Shown in pieces: positions 41,640 through 50,168 of a stretch of 64,000 nucleotides of DNA (positions are counted from its first letter, which is position 1; every line of letters starts with the position of its first letter). Source of the stretch: Tumebacillus permanentifrigoris (GTDB lineage Bacteria > Bacillota > Bacilli > Tumebacillales > Tumebacillaceae); contig NZ_QGGL01000006.1 of NCBI RefSeq assembly GCF_003148565.1, positions 62,001 through 126,000 of the forward strand, read 5' to 3'. Below the pieces are notes generated by a model. That model saw only the letters and a program-made list of their open reading frames with translations, was not told where the DNA came from and did not search any database. The position numbers were made by a program, and so were the translations under genes.

Positions 41640-44340
41640 GGTGGTGGCGTTTCGCGGGTTCGGGGAGCCGTTTCGCTTCGAATTTGACGATGCGGATGTG
41701 CTGGTGTTGTACGGACCGAATGGGCATGGCAAGACCTCGTTTTTCGATGCGATTGAATGGGGGCTGACCGGGCGGTTGTTTCGCTATGAGGAAGAGGCGA
41801 CGGCGGAGCGCAAGCAGTACCGCTATGTCGGGAACCAGTTTCATCGGCAGACACAACCGCGCGTGCGCCTCGAATTTCGCATGGAGGATGGACGTGAAGT
41901 CGTCCTCACTCGAACCAACACCGCCAAAGCCTCCGATGTGACAGATGCGGAGAAATGCGTTTTGCAACTTACCGTTTCTGGCGTTGACTACGAGGGGCAT
42001 GAGGCCCAAGCGATGCTCCACGGGTTGCTCGTCCACGCAGACTGGCAAGCCACGATGCCGGACGTCGGCAAGGGGCTTTTTCTCACCCATCTGTTGAGCC
42101 AGGAGCGGATGAGTCGCTTCCTGCGCGGGATGAAGGAGAGCGAGCGCTACGAGAGCGTGTCGCTGATGTTCGGCACGGAGCACTTCAACCGCTACAGTCA
42201 GGTGTTTCAGGAAGCCAAGAAAACATTGAGACGCCGCTTGGACGAGGTGGAGCAGGAGCGCAAGACCTTGCGTTCGCAGCAAGACGTGCTCAACCAGCAA
42301 CTCGCTGACCTCGCCCCACAAGTGCAGAGCATCCTGCCAGACCAGAGCCAACTGCTGGTCGCCGGAGAACTTCCCCTGCAACAGGTCCGCTCCGACTTCC
42401 AAATTCTCCAGTGCGAACGCGACGAGCTCCAACACACCCAGCACAGGCTGACGCGGGCGCGGCACTTTTTGAACGAATGGCAAGAGCACCAGCCGGCTTA
42501 CGAGACCAACCTGCAACGGCTGCAGCGTTTCACCAGCATGGAGACGCTCGACGACCGCGTGCGCAAACTCTCTTGGTTGCAACTCTGGGTGGACGAGTAT
42601 GAGAAAAACGTCCGCCGCCACGGCGAGCTGACGGAATTGCACGCCACACGGGAGCCGGAGCTGAACGCGCTGCATGTGCGCAAACAGGATGCTGAGGGGA
42701 TCGTGAACTGGATTCGGCATACCGGGCCGAGCAAGCAAGAATCACAGGAGGACTGGTTGCAACGCCTCAAAACGGTCGTCAAGGACGGGACGGTGACCGT
42801 GCTCGATCTGAAAAGTCGCCTCTACGATCTGATCGACGCGCTGACCCGAACGATGCAAGGGGCTAAACTGACCGAATTGCTGATCGAGAAGCGACAAGCG
42901 ACTCAGCAGGCGCAGGAGAGCTATTACGAGCTCCTGACCAGCCTGACGAACTTTGCGCAGGAGCACAGGGAGGTTACCGACTGCCCCGCCTGTGGCACCA
43001 CCGGGATCACGACCGACCATCTCCTGCGCCATGTGCAGGCGCAAAAACAGCAGATCACCCCGGAAGTCCTGCGGGACCAAGAACGTCTGGCGCAGGTGCA
43101 AGGCGAGTGGGAGGCGGCACAGCGGGATCTGACCGCTTGTTACGAGGGGTTGTACCTCGATGCGGTCAAGGTCTGGAAGGACAAGGAACGTCACCTGCAC
43201 GAAGCGATCAGCGGCCTCAAGCAAACGCTCCAGCAAGAACGCGCCGAACTGGCTGACATCGAAAAGTCGCTGCACGACTACCAAACCCGTGCGCAATCGG
43301 TCGGGTTGCAAGCCACCGGTTCACAACTGCGTGCGGAACTCGCACAACTCGCCCGCCAGACACAGCAGGAGTGGGACGAACTCGCGGCAGGCGAAGCGAC
43401 GGCATGGCGGGAAAGCTTCGAAACCTGCAAGCGCACCGTCCAGCGTGCCAAGGAAGTCCGGCTTGCCCTGCACGAAAGTCTGCAAGCCTTGTCCCTGCAA
43501 GCCAAAGACCTCGCAGATGCGGCAACCCTGCTCCACACAGCGGAACAGGAACATCGCGCGCGCGAGTCGGAACTCAGCACCCGCGAGTCGCAGTTGCAGC
43601 GCCTCTTGCAACTGCTCGAAGGCGCGTCGGTGGTCAGTCGCTACCAGACTCTCCAGCAACAGGCTGTTGCTGGGGCCGCCGAACTGACCCAGCTCGACCA
43701 ACGCGCCACAGAACTCACGGAACGGATCGAACTGCTCACCACCGTTCGCAAAAAAATCCCCGAAGCGGTCGCCAAGCTGAACAGCGAAGTCATGGACGAC
43801 CTGTTCGAGACGATGCGCTCGATCTTCGTGAAGATCAACTCCCACCCACGCTTCCGCCAACTCGCCTACGACACGACGAAAAAGCGGGACATCAACCACC
43901 TGTTCCTCACCGTACTCGCGGGACTTGAGGGCGAGGAACAAGTCGAGGCGAACCCGTCCTACATCTTCAGCGCCGCACAGATCAATGCCGTCGCGCTGTC
44001 GTTTTTCCTCGCGATGGCCCTCCGGCAACAATGGTCGCCGCTGCAGGTGATCGCGCTCGACGATCCGGTACAGAGCATGGACGACCTCAACGTGATGGCG
44101 CTGATCGACCTGATGCGCACGCTGCTGCTCGACCAGCAGGGCGGGCGGCGGCAGTTCATCATCTCAACACACGACTCGACGTTCTACGAATTGATGCTGA
44201 AAAAATTCCGCTTCTTCCGCGTCGGGGTCATCGAATACGAAGGCTACTCCGAAAAAGGCCCGCTCACCTACCGCGACATCCGCGAGCCGCTGACGTCCGA
44301 CATCGACCTGAGCACCGTCGAGTGGAAGGAGCGCGCCTGA
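41620..44340 (+). CDS. Rad50/SMC-like ATPase of a putative defence cassette
   Basis: 906 residues. The N-terminal ATPase half has Walker A GPNGHGKTS (32-40). Long coiled coils run from ~190 to 740 with a mid-point CPAC (near residue 455) resembling half of a Rad50 zinc hook; only one CxxC is needed per protomer. The C-terminal half has the D-loop region VIALDDPVQSMDDLNVMALI and the H-loop ISTHDSTFY. It differs from SbcC by length and by lack of an SbcD nuclease partner. As the last gene of a four-gene set with a hydrolase, it best fits the DNA-sensing ATPase of a Lamassu- or ABC-3C-like system. Confidence 0.85.
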   Translation: MRLQAIEVVAFRGFGEPFRFEFDDADVLVLYGPNGHGKTSFFDAIEWGLTGRLFRYEEEATAERKQYRYVGNQFHRQTQPRVRLEFRMEDGREVVLTRTNTAKASDVTDAEKCVLQLTVSGVDYEGHEAQAMLHGLLVHADWQATMPDVGKGLFLTHLLSQERMSRFLRGMKESERYESVSLMFGTEHFNRYSQVFQEAKKTLRRRLDEVEQERKTLRSQQDVLNQQLADLAPQVQSILPDQSQLLVAGELPLQQVRSDFQILQCERDELQHTQHRLTRARHFLNEWQEHQPAYETNLQRLQRFTSMETLDDRVRKLSWLQLWVDEYEKNVRRHGELTELHATREPELNALHVRKQDAEGIVNWIRHTGPSKQESQEDWLQRLKTVVKDGTVTVLDLKSRLYDLIDALTRTMQGAKLTELLIEKRQATQQAQESYYELLTSLTNFAQEHREVTDCPACGTTGITTDHLLRHVQAQKQQITPEVLRDQERLAQVQGEWEAAQRDLTACYEGLYLDAVKVWKDKERHLHEAISGLKQTLQQERAELADIEKSLHDYQTRAQSVGLQATGSQLRAELAQLARQTQQEWDELAAGEATAWRESFETCKRTVQRAKEVRLALHESLQALSLQAKDLADAATLLHTAEQEHRARESELSTRESQLQRLLQLLEGASVVSRYQTLQQQAVAGAAELTQLDQRATELTERIELLTTVRKKIPEAVAKLNSEVMDDLFETMRSIFVKINSHPRFRQLAYDTTKKRDINHLFLTVLAGLEGEEQVEANPSYIFSAAQINAVALSFFLAMALRQQWSPLQVIALDDPVQSMDDLNVMALIDLMRTLLLDQQGGRRQFIISTHDSTFYELMLKKFRFFRVGVIEYEGYSEKGPLTYRDIREPLTSDIDLSTVEWKERA

Positions 44341-44342
44341 GC

Positions 44343-44379
44343 AAAAGACACATCACCGCAGACGGGATGTGTCTTTTTT
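44343..44379 (+). terminator. Terminator of the hydrolase-SMC cassette
   Basis: AAAAGACACATC (44343-44354) pairs with GATGTGTCTTTT (44366-44377), followed by T. Confidence 0.9.
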
Positions 44380-44426
44380 CCGTGGACAACATTTTTTTCT
44401 CTCTAATTCGACGCATTTGTACATTT

Positions 44427-44455
44427 TTGGCAGGAGTTATGGGAAAAAATATTAT
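44427..44455 (+). promoter_or_regulatory. SigA-type promoter of zwf
   Basis: TTGGCA (44427-44432), a 17-bp spacer and TATTAT (44450-44455), 62 bp before the zwf start. A second TATACT lies at 44455-44460 with poor spacing. Confidence 0.6.
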
Positions 44456-44517
44456 ATACTAATGAGGTGTGTGTATCGGTACTCGTGATAACAGGCTGAT
44501 GGGAGTGCTTCCAGATT

Positions 44518-46062
44518 ATGCGTGAGAGTAAGCAGCCGTTTGTGATGGTCTTATTTGGAGCCACAGGGGACCTTGCGAAACGCAAGTTGTTCCCGGCGTT
44601 GTACGCGTTGTACCGCGATGGGCTGGTACATGAACATTTCGCCATCGTGGGCGTTGGTCGTTCGGAAATGGGACAGGCCGAGTTTCGCAAGATGGTGCAG
44701 GATTCGATCGCCAAGCATAGCCGTTTGTCCATTGCGGAGGGACAGGCATGGGAAAACTTCATCGGACGCGTCGATTATGTCGCGCTCGATGTCAACAACT
44801 CCGAAACGTATGCCTTGCTGCGCCAGATGGTCGAAGCGCGGGAAAAAACGATGGACGACACGTCCAATCGTCTCTTCTACCTGTCGCTCGCCCCGGAGTT
44901 GTTTGGCACGGTGGCCACCAACCTGCGACTGGGTGGCTTGACCCAAAACCAAGGCTGGAAGCGTCTGATCATCGAGAAGCCGTTTGGCAAAGACCTCGAA
45001 TCGGCGCGCGCGCTCAACGAAGTGATCTCGCAATCCTTCCGCGAGGAAGAGGTCTATCGCATCGACCACTACCTTGGCAAAGAGATGGTGCAGAACATCG
45101 AGATGTTGCGCTTCACGAACATGCTGTTCGAACCGGTCTGGAACAATCGGTACATCGACAACGTGCAGATCACCGCCAGCGAAACGCTCGGCGTCGAAGA
45201 TCGCGCCTCGTACTACGAACATTCCGGAGCCCTGCGCGACATGGTGCAAAACCACATGCTGCAGATGCTGATGATGGTCTGCATGGAACCGCCGAGCAAG
45301 TTCGAGACGGAGGCGATCCGCGACGAGAAGGTCAAAGTCCTGCGCTCCCTGCGGCGGTACGCGGAGGATGAGATCTCGCAATACGTCGTGCGCGGTCAAT
45401 ACACGACTGGCGAGATGAAGGGCCAGCAGGTGCTCGGCTATCGCGACGAGGCCAATGTAGCCCCCGATTCGGACACGGAGACATTTGTCGCGGCGAAGCT
45501 CTATGTGAACAACTTCCGCTGGTCGGGCGTGCCGTTTTTCATCCGCACCGGCAAGCGCATGCCCAAGAAAGCGACGGAGATCGTCGTCCAGTTCAAGGAA
45601 GTCCCATTGCTGAACAACTTCACGCACGCCGGAGCTGTCGGACCGAACCTGCTGGTGATTCGCATTCACCCGATGGAAGGCATGACGCTCTACCTGAACG
45701 CCAAAAAACCAGGCACCGACGACAAAGTCGTGCCGATCGCGATGGATTTCTGCAACAACTGCGACATCGAAGGCGGTTCACCAGAAGCCTATGAACGCCT
45801 GATTCACGACGCGGTACACGGGGATTCCACGTTCTTCACCCGCTGGGACGAAGTGTCGCTGGCGTGGAAGTTCGTCGACCCGATTCGCCGCGCGTGGGAC
45901 AAAGGCCTCGTGCCGTTGCATGACTACCAAGCCGGAACGTGGGGACCGAAAGCGGTCAACTTCCTGCTGTCAGAGGATGACGTCAACTGGTGGTATGTCC
46001 GCGACAACGAGGCGTTCACGCTGCCTGCCCAGATGCAGGACGGCGTGTTTTCGAGGAGGTAG
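44518..46062 (+). CDS. zwf: Glucose-6-phosphate 1-dehydrogenase
   Basis: First enzyme of the oxidative pentose phosphate pathway, 514 residues. The nucleotide fold opens with VMVLFGATGDLAKRKLFPAL. The catalytic motif EVYRIDHYLGKEMVQN carries the essential His, and KPFGKDLESA and IRTGKRMPKKATEIVVQFK are family signatures. It heads an operon with a cyclase-family hydrolase and a short 6-phosphogluconate dehydrogenase; the intergenic gaps are 9 and 19 bp. A 6-phosphogluconolactonase gene is not present here. Confidence 0.96.
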   Translation: MRESKQPFVMVLFGATGDLAKRKLFPALYALYRDGLVHEHFAIVGVGRSEMGQAEFRKMVQDSIAKHSRLSIAEGQAWENFIGRVDYVALDVNNSETYALLRQMVEAREKTMDDTSNRLFYLSLAPELFGTVATNLRLGGLTQNQGWKRLIIEKPFGKDLESARALNEVISQSFREEEVYRIDHYLGKEMVQNIEMLRFTNMLFEPVWNNRYIDNVQITASETLGVEDRASYYEHSGALRDMVQNHMLQMLMMVCMEPPSKFETEAIRDEKVKVLRSLRRYAEDEISQYVVRGQYTTGEMKGQQVLGYRDEANVAPDSDTETFVAAKLYVNNFRWSGVPFFIRTGKRMPKKATEIVVQFKEVPLLNNFTHAGAVGPNLLVIRIHPMEGMTLYLNAKKPGTDDKVVPIAMDFCNNCDIEGGSPEAYERLIHDAVHGDSTFFTRWDEVSLAWKFVDPIRRAWDKGLVPLHDYQAGTWGPKAVNFLLSEDDVNWWYVRDNEAFTLPAQMQDGVFSRR

Positions 46063-46071
46063 GAACCCCGT

Positions 46072-46707
46072 ATGATGAACTACAAAGTGTACGACGTCTC
46101 CATGCCGATCTTCAACGGCATGCCCGTCTACAAGGACAAGCCCACCAAGCAACCGAACATCTCGATCGTGCAGGATTTTGACACGGCGACCGCCCGTGAG
46201 TCCCGACTGGACATGGACGTTCACTGCGGCACGCACGTTGATTCGCCGCTACATATGGTGCCGGAGGGCGGCACGATGGAGACGGTCGCTTTTGAAAAAA
46301 TGGTCGGCCCGTGCCGGGTGCTCGACCTCACGCACGTCGAAGGCGGCATCACCCGCGAACACCTCGAAGCCCAGACGGTGGAGGCTGATGACTTCCTGAT
46401 CCTCAAGACCCAGAATTCCTATGAGGATGCCTTCAACCTCGAATTCAACTACCTCTCCGTCGACGGCGCAAACTACTGTGTGGAAAAGGGCATCCGCGGT
46501 GTCGGCATCGACGCGCTCGGCATCGAGCGCAGCCAACCCGGTCACCCGACGCACAAGACCTTGTTCGCAGCAGACATCGTGATCATGGAAGGCCTGCGCC
46601 TCTCCGACGTCCCGGCAGGTCCATACTTCCTGTGTGGCGCTCCGATCAAATTGCTGGAGACGGAAGCGGCTCCGGCGCGTGTGTACTTGCTCGCGTTTAC
46701 TGACTAA
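46072..46707 (+). CDS. Cyclase-family metal hydrolase (KynB-like)
   Basis: This 211-residue cyclase/arylformamidase-fold protein has the metal motif HCGTHVDSPLH (His 51, His 55, Asp 57, His 61) and the later GIDALGIERSQPGHPTHKTLF. KynB members hydrolyse N-formylkynurenine, but the family is broad. No kynurenine-pathway genes are nearby; instead it sits between zwf and gnd. A hydrolysis step on a sugar lactone would suit the slot (6-phosphogluconolactonase is missing from the operon), but that is a hypothesis. Confidence 0.85.
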   Translation: MMNYKVYDVSMPIFNGMPVYKDKPTKQPNISIVQDFDTATARESRLDMDVHCGTHVDSPLHMVPEGGTMETVAFEKMVGPCRVLDLTHVEGGITREHLEAQTVEADDFLILKTQNSYEDAFNLEFNYLSVDGANYCVEKGIRGVGIDALGIERSQPGHPTHKTLFAADIVIMEGLRLSDVPAGPYFLCGAPIKLLETEAAPARVYLLAFTD

Positions 46708-46726
46708 ATAGAGGAGTGACCAGAAC

Positions 46727-47626
46727 ATGAAGCTCGGACTGATCGGTCTCGGCAAAATGGGCTATAACCTCGCCCAGAATTTGCTCGACCACAACCACAG
46801 TGTTGTCGGCTATGACGTCAATGCACAAGCAGCCAAAGACCTGCAAGGCTACAACCCCAACGCGATCCCGGCGGAAACGATCGAAGACCTCGTGAAGCAG
46901 CTCGACACCCCGCGTGTCGTGTGGGTGATGGTTCCGCACGGGATCGTCGATAACGTGCTCGACACGCTCTCCCCGTTGCTCTCCGAAGGGGATATCGTCA
47001 TCGAGGGCGGCAATTCGCACTACAAAGAATCGGTCGCACGCGGTGAACGCATGGGCCAGAACCGCGTGTACTACTATGATGTTGGAACATCCGGCGGCAC
47101 CGAGGGCGCTCGTCACGGTGCATGCTTCATGATCGGTGGCAACAAGGAAGTCTTCGCCACCATCGAGCCGATCTTCCAAGACCTCTCTGTGGAAAAAGGC
47201 TACCTCTACGCGGGCGAAGTTGGCGCAGGCCATTTCTTGAAGATGGTACACAACGGCATCGAGTATGGGATGATGCAAGCGATCGCCGAGGGCTTTGAAG
47301 TGTTGGACAAGTCGCCATTTGACTACAACTACGAGGAAGTGGCTCGCGTCTGGGCGAACGGCTCTGTCATCCGTGGTTGGCTGATGGACCTGACCGAGCG
47401 CGCCTTCTCAAAGGACGCGAAACTCGAAGGCATCCGTGGCGTCATGCAGTCGTCCGGCGAAGGCAAGTGGACGGTCGAGACCGCCCTGGAACTCCAAGCG
47501 AGTGCCCCGGTGATCGCGATGTCGCTGTTCATGCGCTACCGGTCGCTGGAGGAAGACACCTTCCACGGCAAAGTCGTCGCCGCTCTGCGCAATGAGTTTG
47601 GCGGACACGCTGTTGTGAAGAAATAA
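46727..47626 (+). CDS. gnd: 6-phosphogluconate dehydrogenase, short (YqeC-like) form
   Basis: Oxidative decarboxylation of 6-phosphogluconate to ribulose-5-phosphate. At 299 residues it is the short type, against ~470 for GntZ/GndA. It has the Rossmann GLIGLGKMGYNLAQNL, the catalytic GAGHFLKMVHNGIEYGMMQA and VGTSGGTEGARHGACFMIGG. Short forms are often NAD-linked; cofactor preference is not readable with confidence. It is the third gene after zwf, and a terminator follows. Confidence 0.93.
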   Translation: MKLGLIGLGKMGYNLAQNLLDHNHSVVGYDVNAQAAKDLQGYNPNAIPAETIEDLVKQLDTPRVVWVMVPHGIVDNVLDTLSPLLSEGDIVIEGGNSHYKESVARGERMGQNRVYYYDVGTSGGTEGARHGACFMIGGNKEVFATIEPIFQDLSVEKGYLYAGEVGAGHFLKMVHNGIEYGMMQAIAEGFEVLDKSPFDYNYEEVARVWANGSVIRGWLMDLTERAFSKDAKLEGIRGVMQSSGEGKWTVETALELQASAPVIAMSLFMRYRSLEEDTFHGKVVAALRNEFGGHAVVKK

Positions 47627-47640
47627 ACGCTGCTGGCGAA

Positions 47641-47677
47641 AAAAGAACCGTTCCCGCGTGGGACGGTTCTTTTTTTG
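47641..47677 (+). terminator. Terminator of the zwf operon
   Basis: AAAAGAACCGTTCCC pairs with GGGACGGTTCTTTT with one bulge, followed by a T run. Confidence 0.88.
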
Positions 47678-47753
47678 TCGATAAAAATGAGAGTTCGGCG
47701 CAAGCGGTTGTTCATATCCTTAGCTATACAGAGTTTGGAGAGGTGTGAGCAGA

Positions 47754-49904
47754 TTGCAACCGAAAGTCGCGTATTTCTCAGCAGAGTTTGGTTTGGACGA
47801 GTCGCTTCCGATCTATTCCGGGGGCTTAGGCATCCTCGCGGGTGACCATGTGAAGGCGGCGAATGACTTGGGATTGCCGCTGGTCGGGGTCGGCGTGCTC
47901 TACCGCCGTGGGTATTTCCAACAGCGCATCCACGGCGATGGCAGCCAAGAAGCGCTCTACCCGCAGATCGACCCGGCGCAACTTCCTGTGCAGGCCGTGG
48001 TGGACGGAACTGGTCAGCCGCTGTACGTGGCAGTTCCTTTTGGCAACCGCATCGTCAACTTGCGCGTCTGGCAAGCGAACGCAGGCCGTGTTCCGATCTA
48101 CCTGATGGACGCGGACAATGACCGCAACACCGACCACGACCGCCGCTTGACCGACCGTCTGTACGGCGGTGACCAAGAGACGCGGATCGCGCATGAGATC
48201 ATCCTCGGGATCGGCGGTGTGCGCGTGTTGCGGGCGATCGGGTTCGAGCCGGATGTGTGGCATATGAACGAAGGGCATGTGGCGTTCCTCGCTCTGGAGC
48301 GCATCCGCGAGTATTCTGCACAAGGAGTTGCGTTTGAGACAGCGTTGGAAGCGGTGAAGGCGAGCACGGTGTTCACCACGCATACGCCAGTTCCCGCCGG
48401 GCATGACCAGTTTTCATTTGAACTGATGGATCGCTACTTGGGCGATTATTTCTGGCAACTGGGTGCCGATCGAGACAAGATCCTCGGCCTCGGTCGCTAC
48501 AACGACAAATTCAACATGACCCGTCTCGCCGTGCAGACCTCCGCCAAAGTCAACGGTGTCTCCAAATTGCATGCCGCAGTGACGAAGGAGCTGTTCCACA
48601 AGTGGAGCCCCGACATCCCGACACAGGATGTCCCGGTCGACGCGGTCACCAACGGTGTACATACCGCGACATGGCTGAGTCCGGAACTGCGCGAACTCTA
48701 CAACCAACACCTCGTCTACAACTGGGAGCGCCATGTCGCGGACCCGCTGACGTGGGTGAAACTGGAGGGCATCCCCGACGAGCAGATCTGGGAAGCGCAT
48801 CAAGCCGCCAAGCAGCGCATGACCGACCGACTCTCCCTGCCGAATCTGCAAGCGGTGCTGACCATCGGGTTCGCACGGCGGTTTGCAACCTACAAGCGGG
48901 CCTATCTGCTGTTCCAAGACCTCGACCGTCTGGAGCGCATCGTCAACCATCCAGATCACCCGGTCGCGTTCGTTTTTGCAGGCAAGGCGCACCCGGCCGA
49001 CCATCCAGGGCAAGAATTGATCCGGCGCATCGCCGAAGTGTCACAGATGGAAGCGTTCAAAGGGCGCGTGTTGCTCGTCGAAAACTACGACATGAACATC
49101 GGGCGGCACTTGGTGCAAGGTGTGGACGTCTGGCTGAACACCCCGGTCAAGCCGATGGAAGCCAGCGGCACATCTGGGATCAAAGCGGCGCTCAACGGGG
49201 TGCCGAATTGCTCCGTGCTCGATGGGTGGTGGGACGAAGGGTACAACGGCGAGAACGGCTGGGCGATCGAAGGCAAGACAGCGGGCGGACGCGGGTATCA
49301 GGATTGGATCGATGGCGAGACGTTGTATCGGTTGCTGGAAACGGAGATCGCGCCGCTGTACTACCGCCGCGGCGAGGGGCAAGTCCCGCACGAGTGGGTC
49401 ACGATGATGAAAAACTCGATCCGCACGATCACGCCGGAGTTCAGCACCGCGCGGATGGTCAGCGACTACTGGAACAAAGCCTATGTGCCCGTGGCGAAGC
49501 GTGGGGCGCGGTTCACCGCCAACCACCTGCAAGTCGCCCAGCGGGTCGGCGCGTATAAGCAGTTCGTTCGCAACGCGTGGGATCGCGTGTACATCCAAGA
49601 CATCCACCTGCTGCCACACGCAGAGGGAACGCTGGTGCAAGCGAGGGTGCGGCTCGGGAAGATCTGGCATGCCGATGTGCGCGTGGAAGGCGTCGGGTCT
49701 GATGGGCAGGGCGGGATCTGGAAGCAAGAACTGCGCCCGGTGACCGAGTATACCAAGGGCGAGTATCTCTATGAAGGCGTGTACGGCAACCGGATCGAAG
49801 TCTGGCGTCAGAACAACGCCAATGTGCGCGTCGTGCCCGTTTCACCGGACTTTTGCAACGACTACGAGCTGGAGCTGACGTGCTGGGGGACGCATTGGCG
49901 GTAG
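47754..49904 (+). CDS. glgP: Alpha-glucan (glycogen/maltodextrin) phosphorylase
   Basis: Releases glucose-1-phosphate from alpha-1,4-glucans using PLP. This is the short archaeal/Thermus-type family: VAYFSAEFGLDESLPIYSGG opens the fold, HMNEGHVAFLALERI and TTHTPVPAGHDQF follow, and PMEASGTSGIKAALNG carries the PLP Lys. At ~716 residues it lacks the N-terminal DUF3417 seen in longer relatives (~850). The start is unclear: TTG 47754 has GGAGAGGTG 8 bases upstream; GTG 47745 would add three residues. It has its own terminator, and glycogen-synthesis genes follow. Confidence 0.93.
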   Translation: MQPKVAYFSAEFGLDESLPIYSGGLGILAGDHVKAANDLGLPLVGVGVLYRRGYFQQRIHGDGSQEALYPQIDPAQLPVQAVVDGTGQPLYVAVPFGNRIVNLRVWQANAGRVPIYLMDADNDRNTDHDRRLTDRLYGGDQETRIAHEIILGIGGVRVLRAIGFEPDVWHMNEGHVAFLALERIREYSAQGVAFETALEAVKASTVFTTHTPVPAGHDQFSFELMDRYLGDYFWQLGADRDKILGLGRYNDKFNMTRLAVQTSAKVNGVSKLHAAVTKELFHKWSPDIPTQDVPVDAVTNGVHTATWLSPELRELYNQHLVYNWERHVADPLTWVKLEGIPDEQIWEAHQAAKQRMTDRLSLPNLQAVLTIGFARRFATYKRAYLLFQDLDRLERIVNHPDHPVAFVFAGKAHPADHPGQELIRRIAEVSQMEAFKGRVLLVENYDMNIGRHLVQGVDVWLNTPVKPMEASGTSGIKAALNGVPNCSVLDGWWDEGYNGENGWAIEGKTAGGRGYQDWIDGETLYRLLETEIAPLYYRRGEGQVPHEWVTMMKNSIRTITPEFSTARMVSDYWNKAYVPVAKRGARFTANHLQVAQRVGAYKQFVRNAWDRVYIQDIHLLPHAEGTLVQARVRLGKIWHADVRVEGVGSDGQGGIWKQELRPVTEYTKGEYLYEGVYGNRIEVWRQNNANVRVVPVSPDFCNDYELELTCWGTHWR

Positions 49905-49913
49905 CATCGAGGG

Positions 49914-49951
49914 AAAAAGTGACGAGTCGCTTGCGACTTCGTCACTTTTTT
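49914..49951 (+). terminator. Terminator of glgP
   Basis: AAAAAGTGACGAGTCGC (49914-49930) pairs with GCGACTTCGTCACTTTTT with one mismatch and a two-base loop. Confidence 0.9.
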
Positions 49952-49952
49952 T

Positions 49953-50001
49953 CATGTCGAACGAGAGAAAGTTTCTGCTCGATTCGCAACGATTCGACAT
50001 G
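49953..50001. promoter_or_regulatory. Inverted TGTCGAA repeats upstream of the DUF4912-GH57 operon
   Basis: CATGTCGAA (49953-49961) and TTCGACATG (49993-50001) are exact 9-bp inverted repeats, 40 bp centre to centre, in the 260-bp gap before the DUF4912 gene. Each contains the TGTCGAA heptamer of Spo0A boxes. They could be paired protein sites or the arms of an RNA hairpin. Confidence 0.4.
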
Positions 50002-50168
50002 GGTTTTGGATGGATTTGGGAACGGGTTGTGGATGAGAGCGAATTCACGTGTCGAAACGTGGTTGTTGGGGGCGCATGGCGTGTTTTTTGTCACAAAGGA
50101 ATCTCGGGCAGATTCACGAACTCTAGCCATATCAAGCAATGCACACGTTACTCACGCTGGAGGAGACC

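Noticed and set aside
41620-44340. SMC-like ATPase taken as SbcC
   Set aside because: No SbcD nuclease gene is adjacent, the protein is ~100 residues short of typical SbcC, and it is coupled to three non-SbcCD genes.
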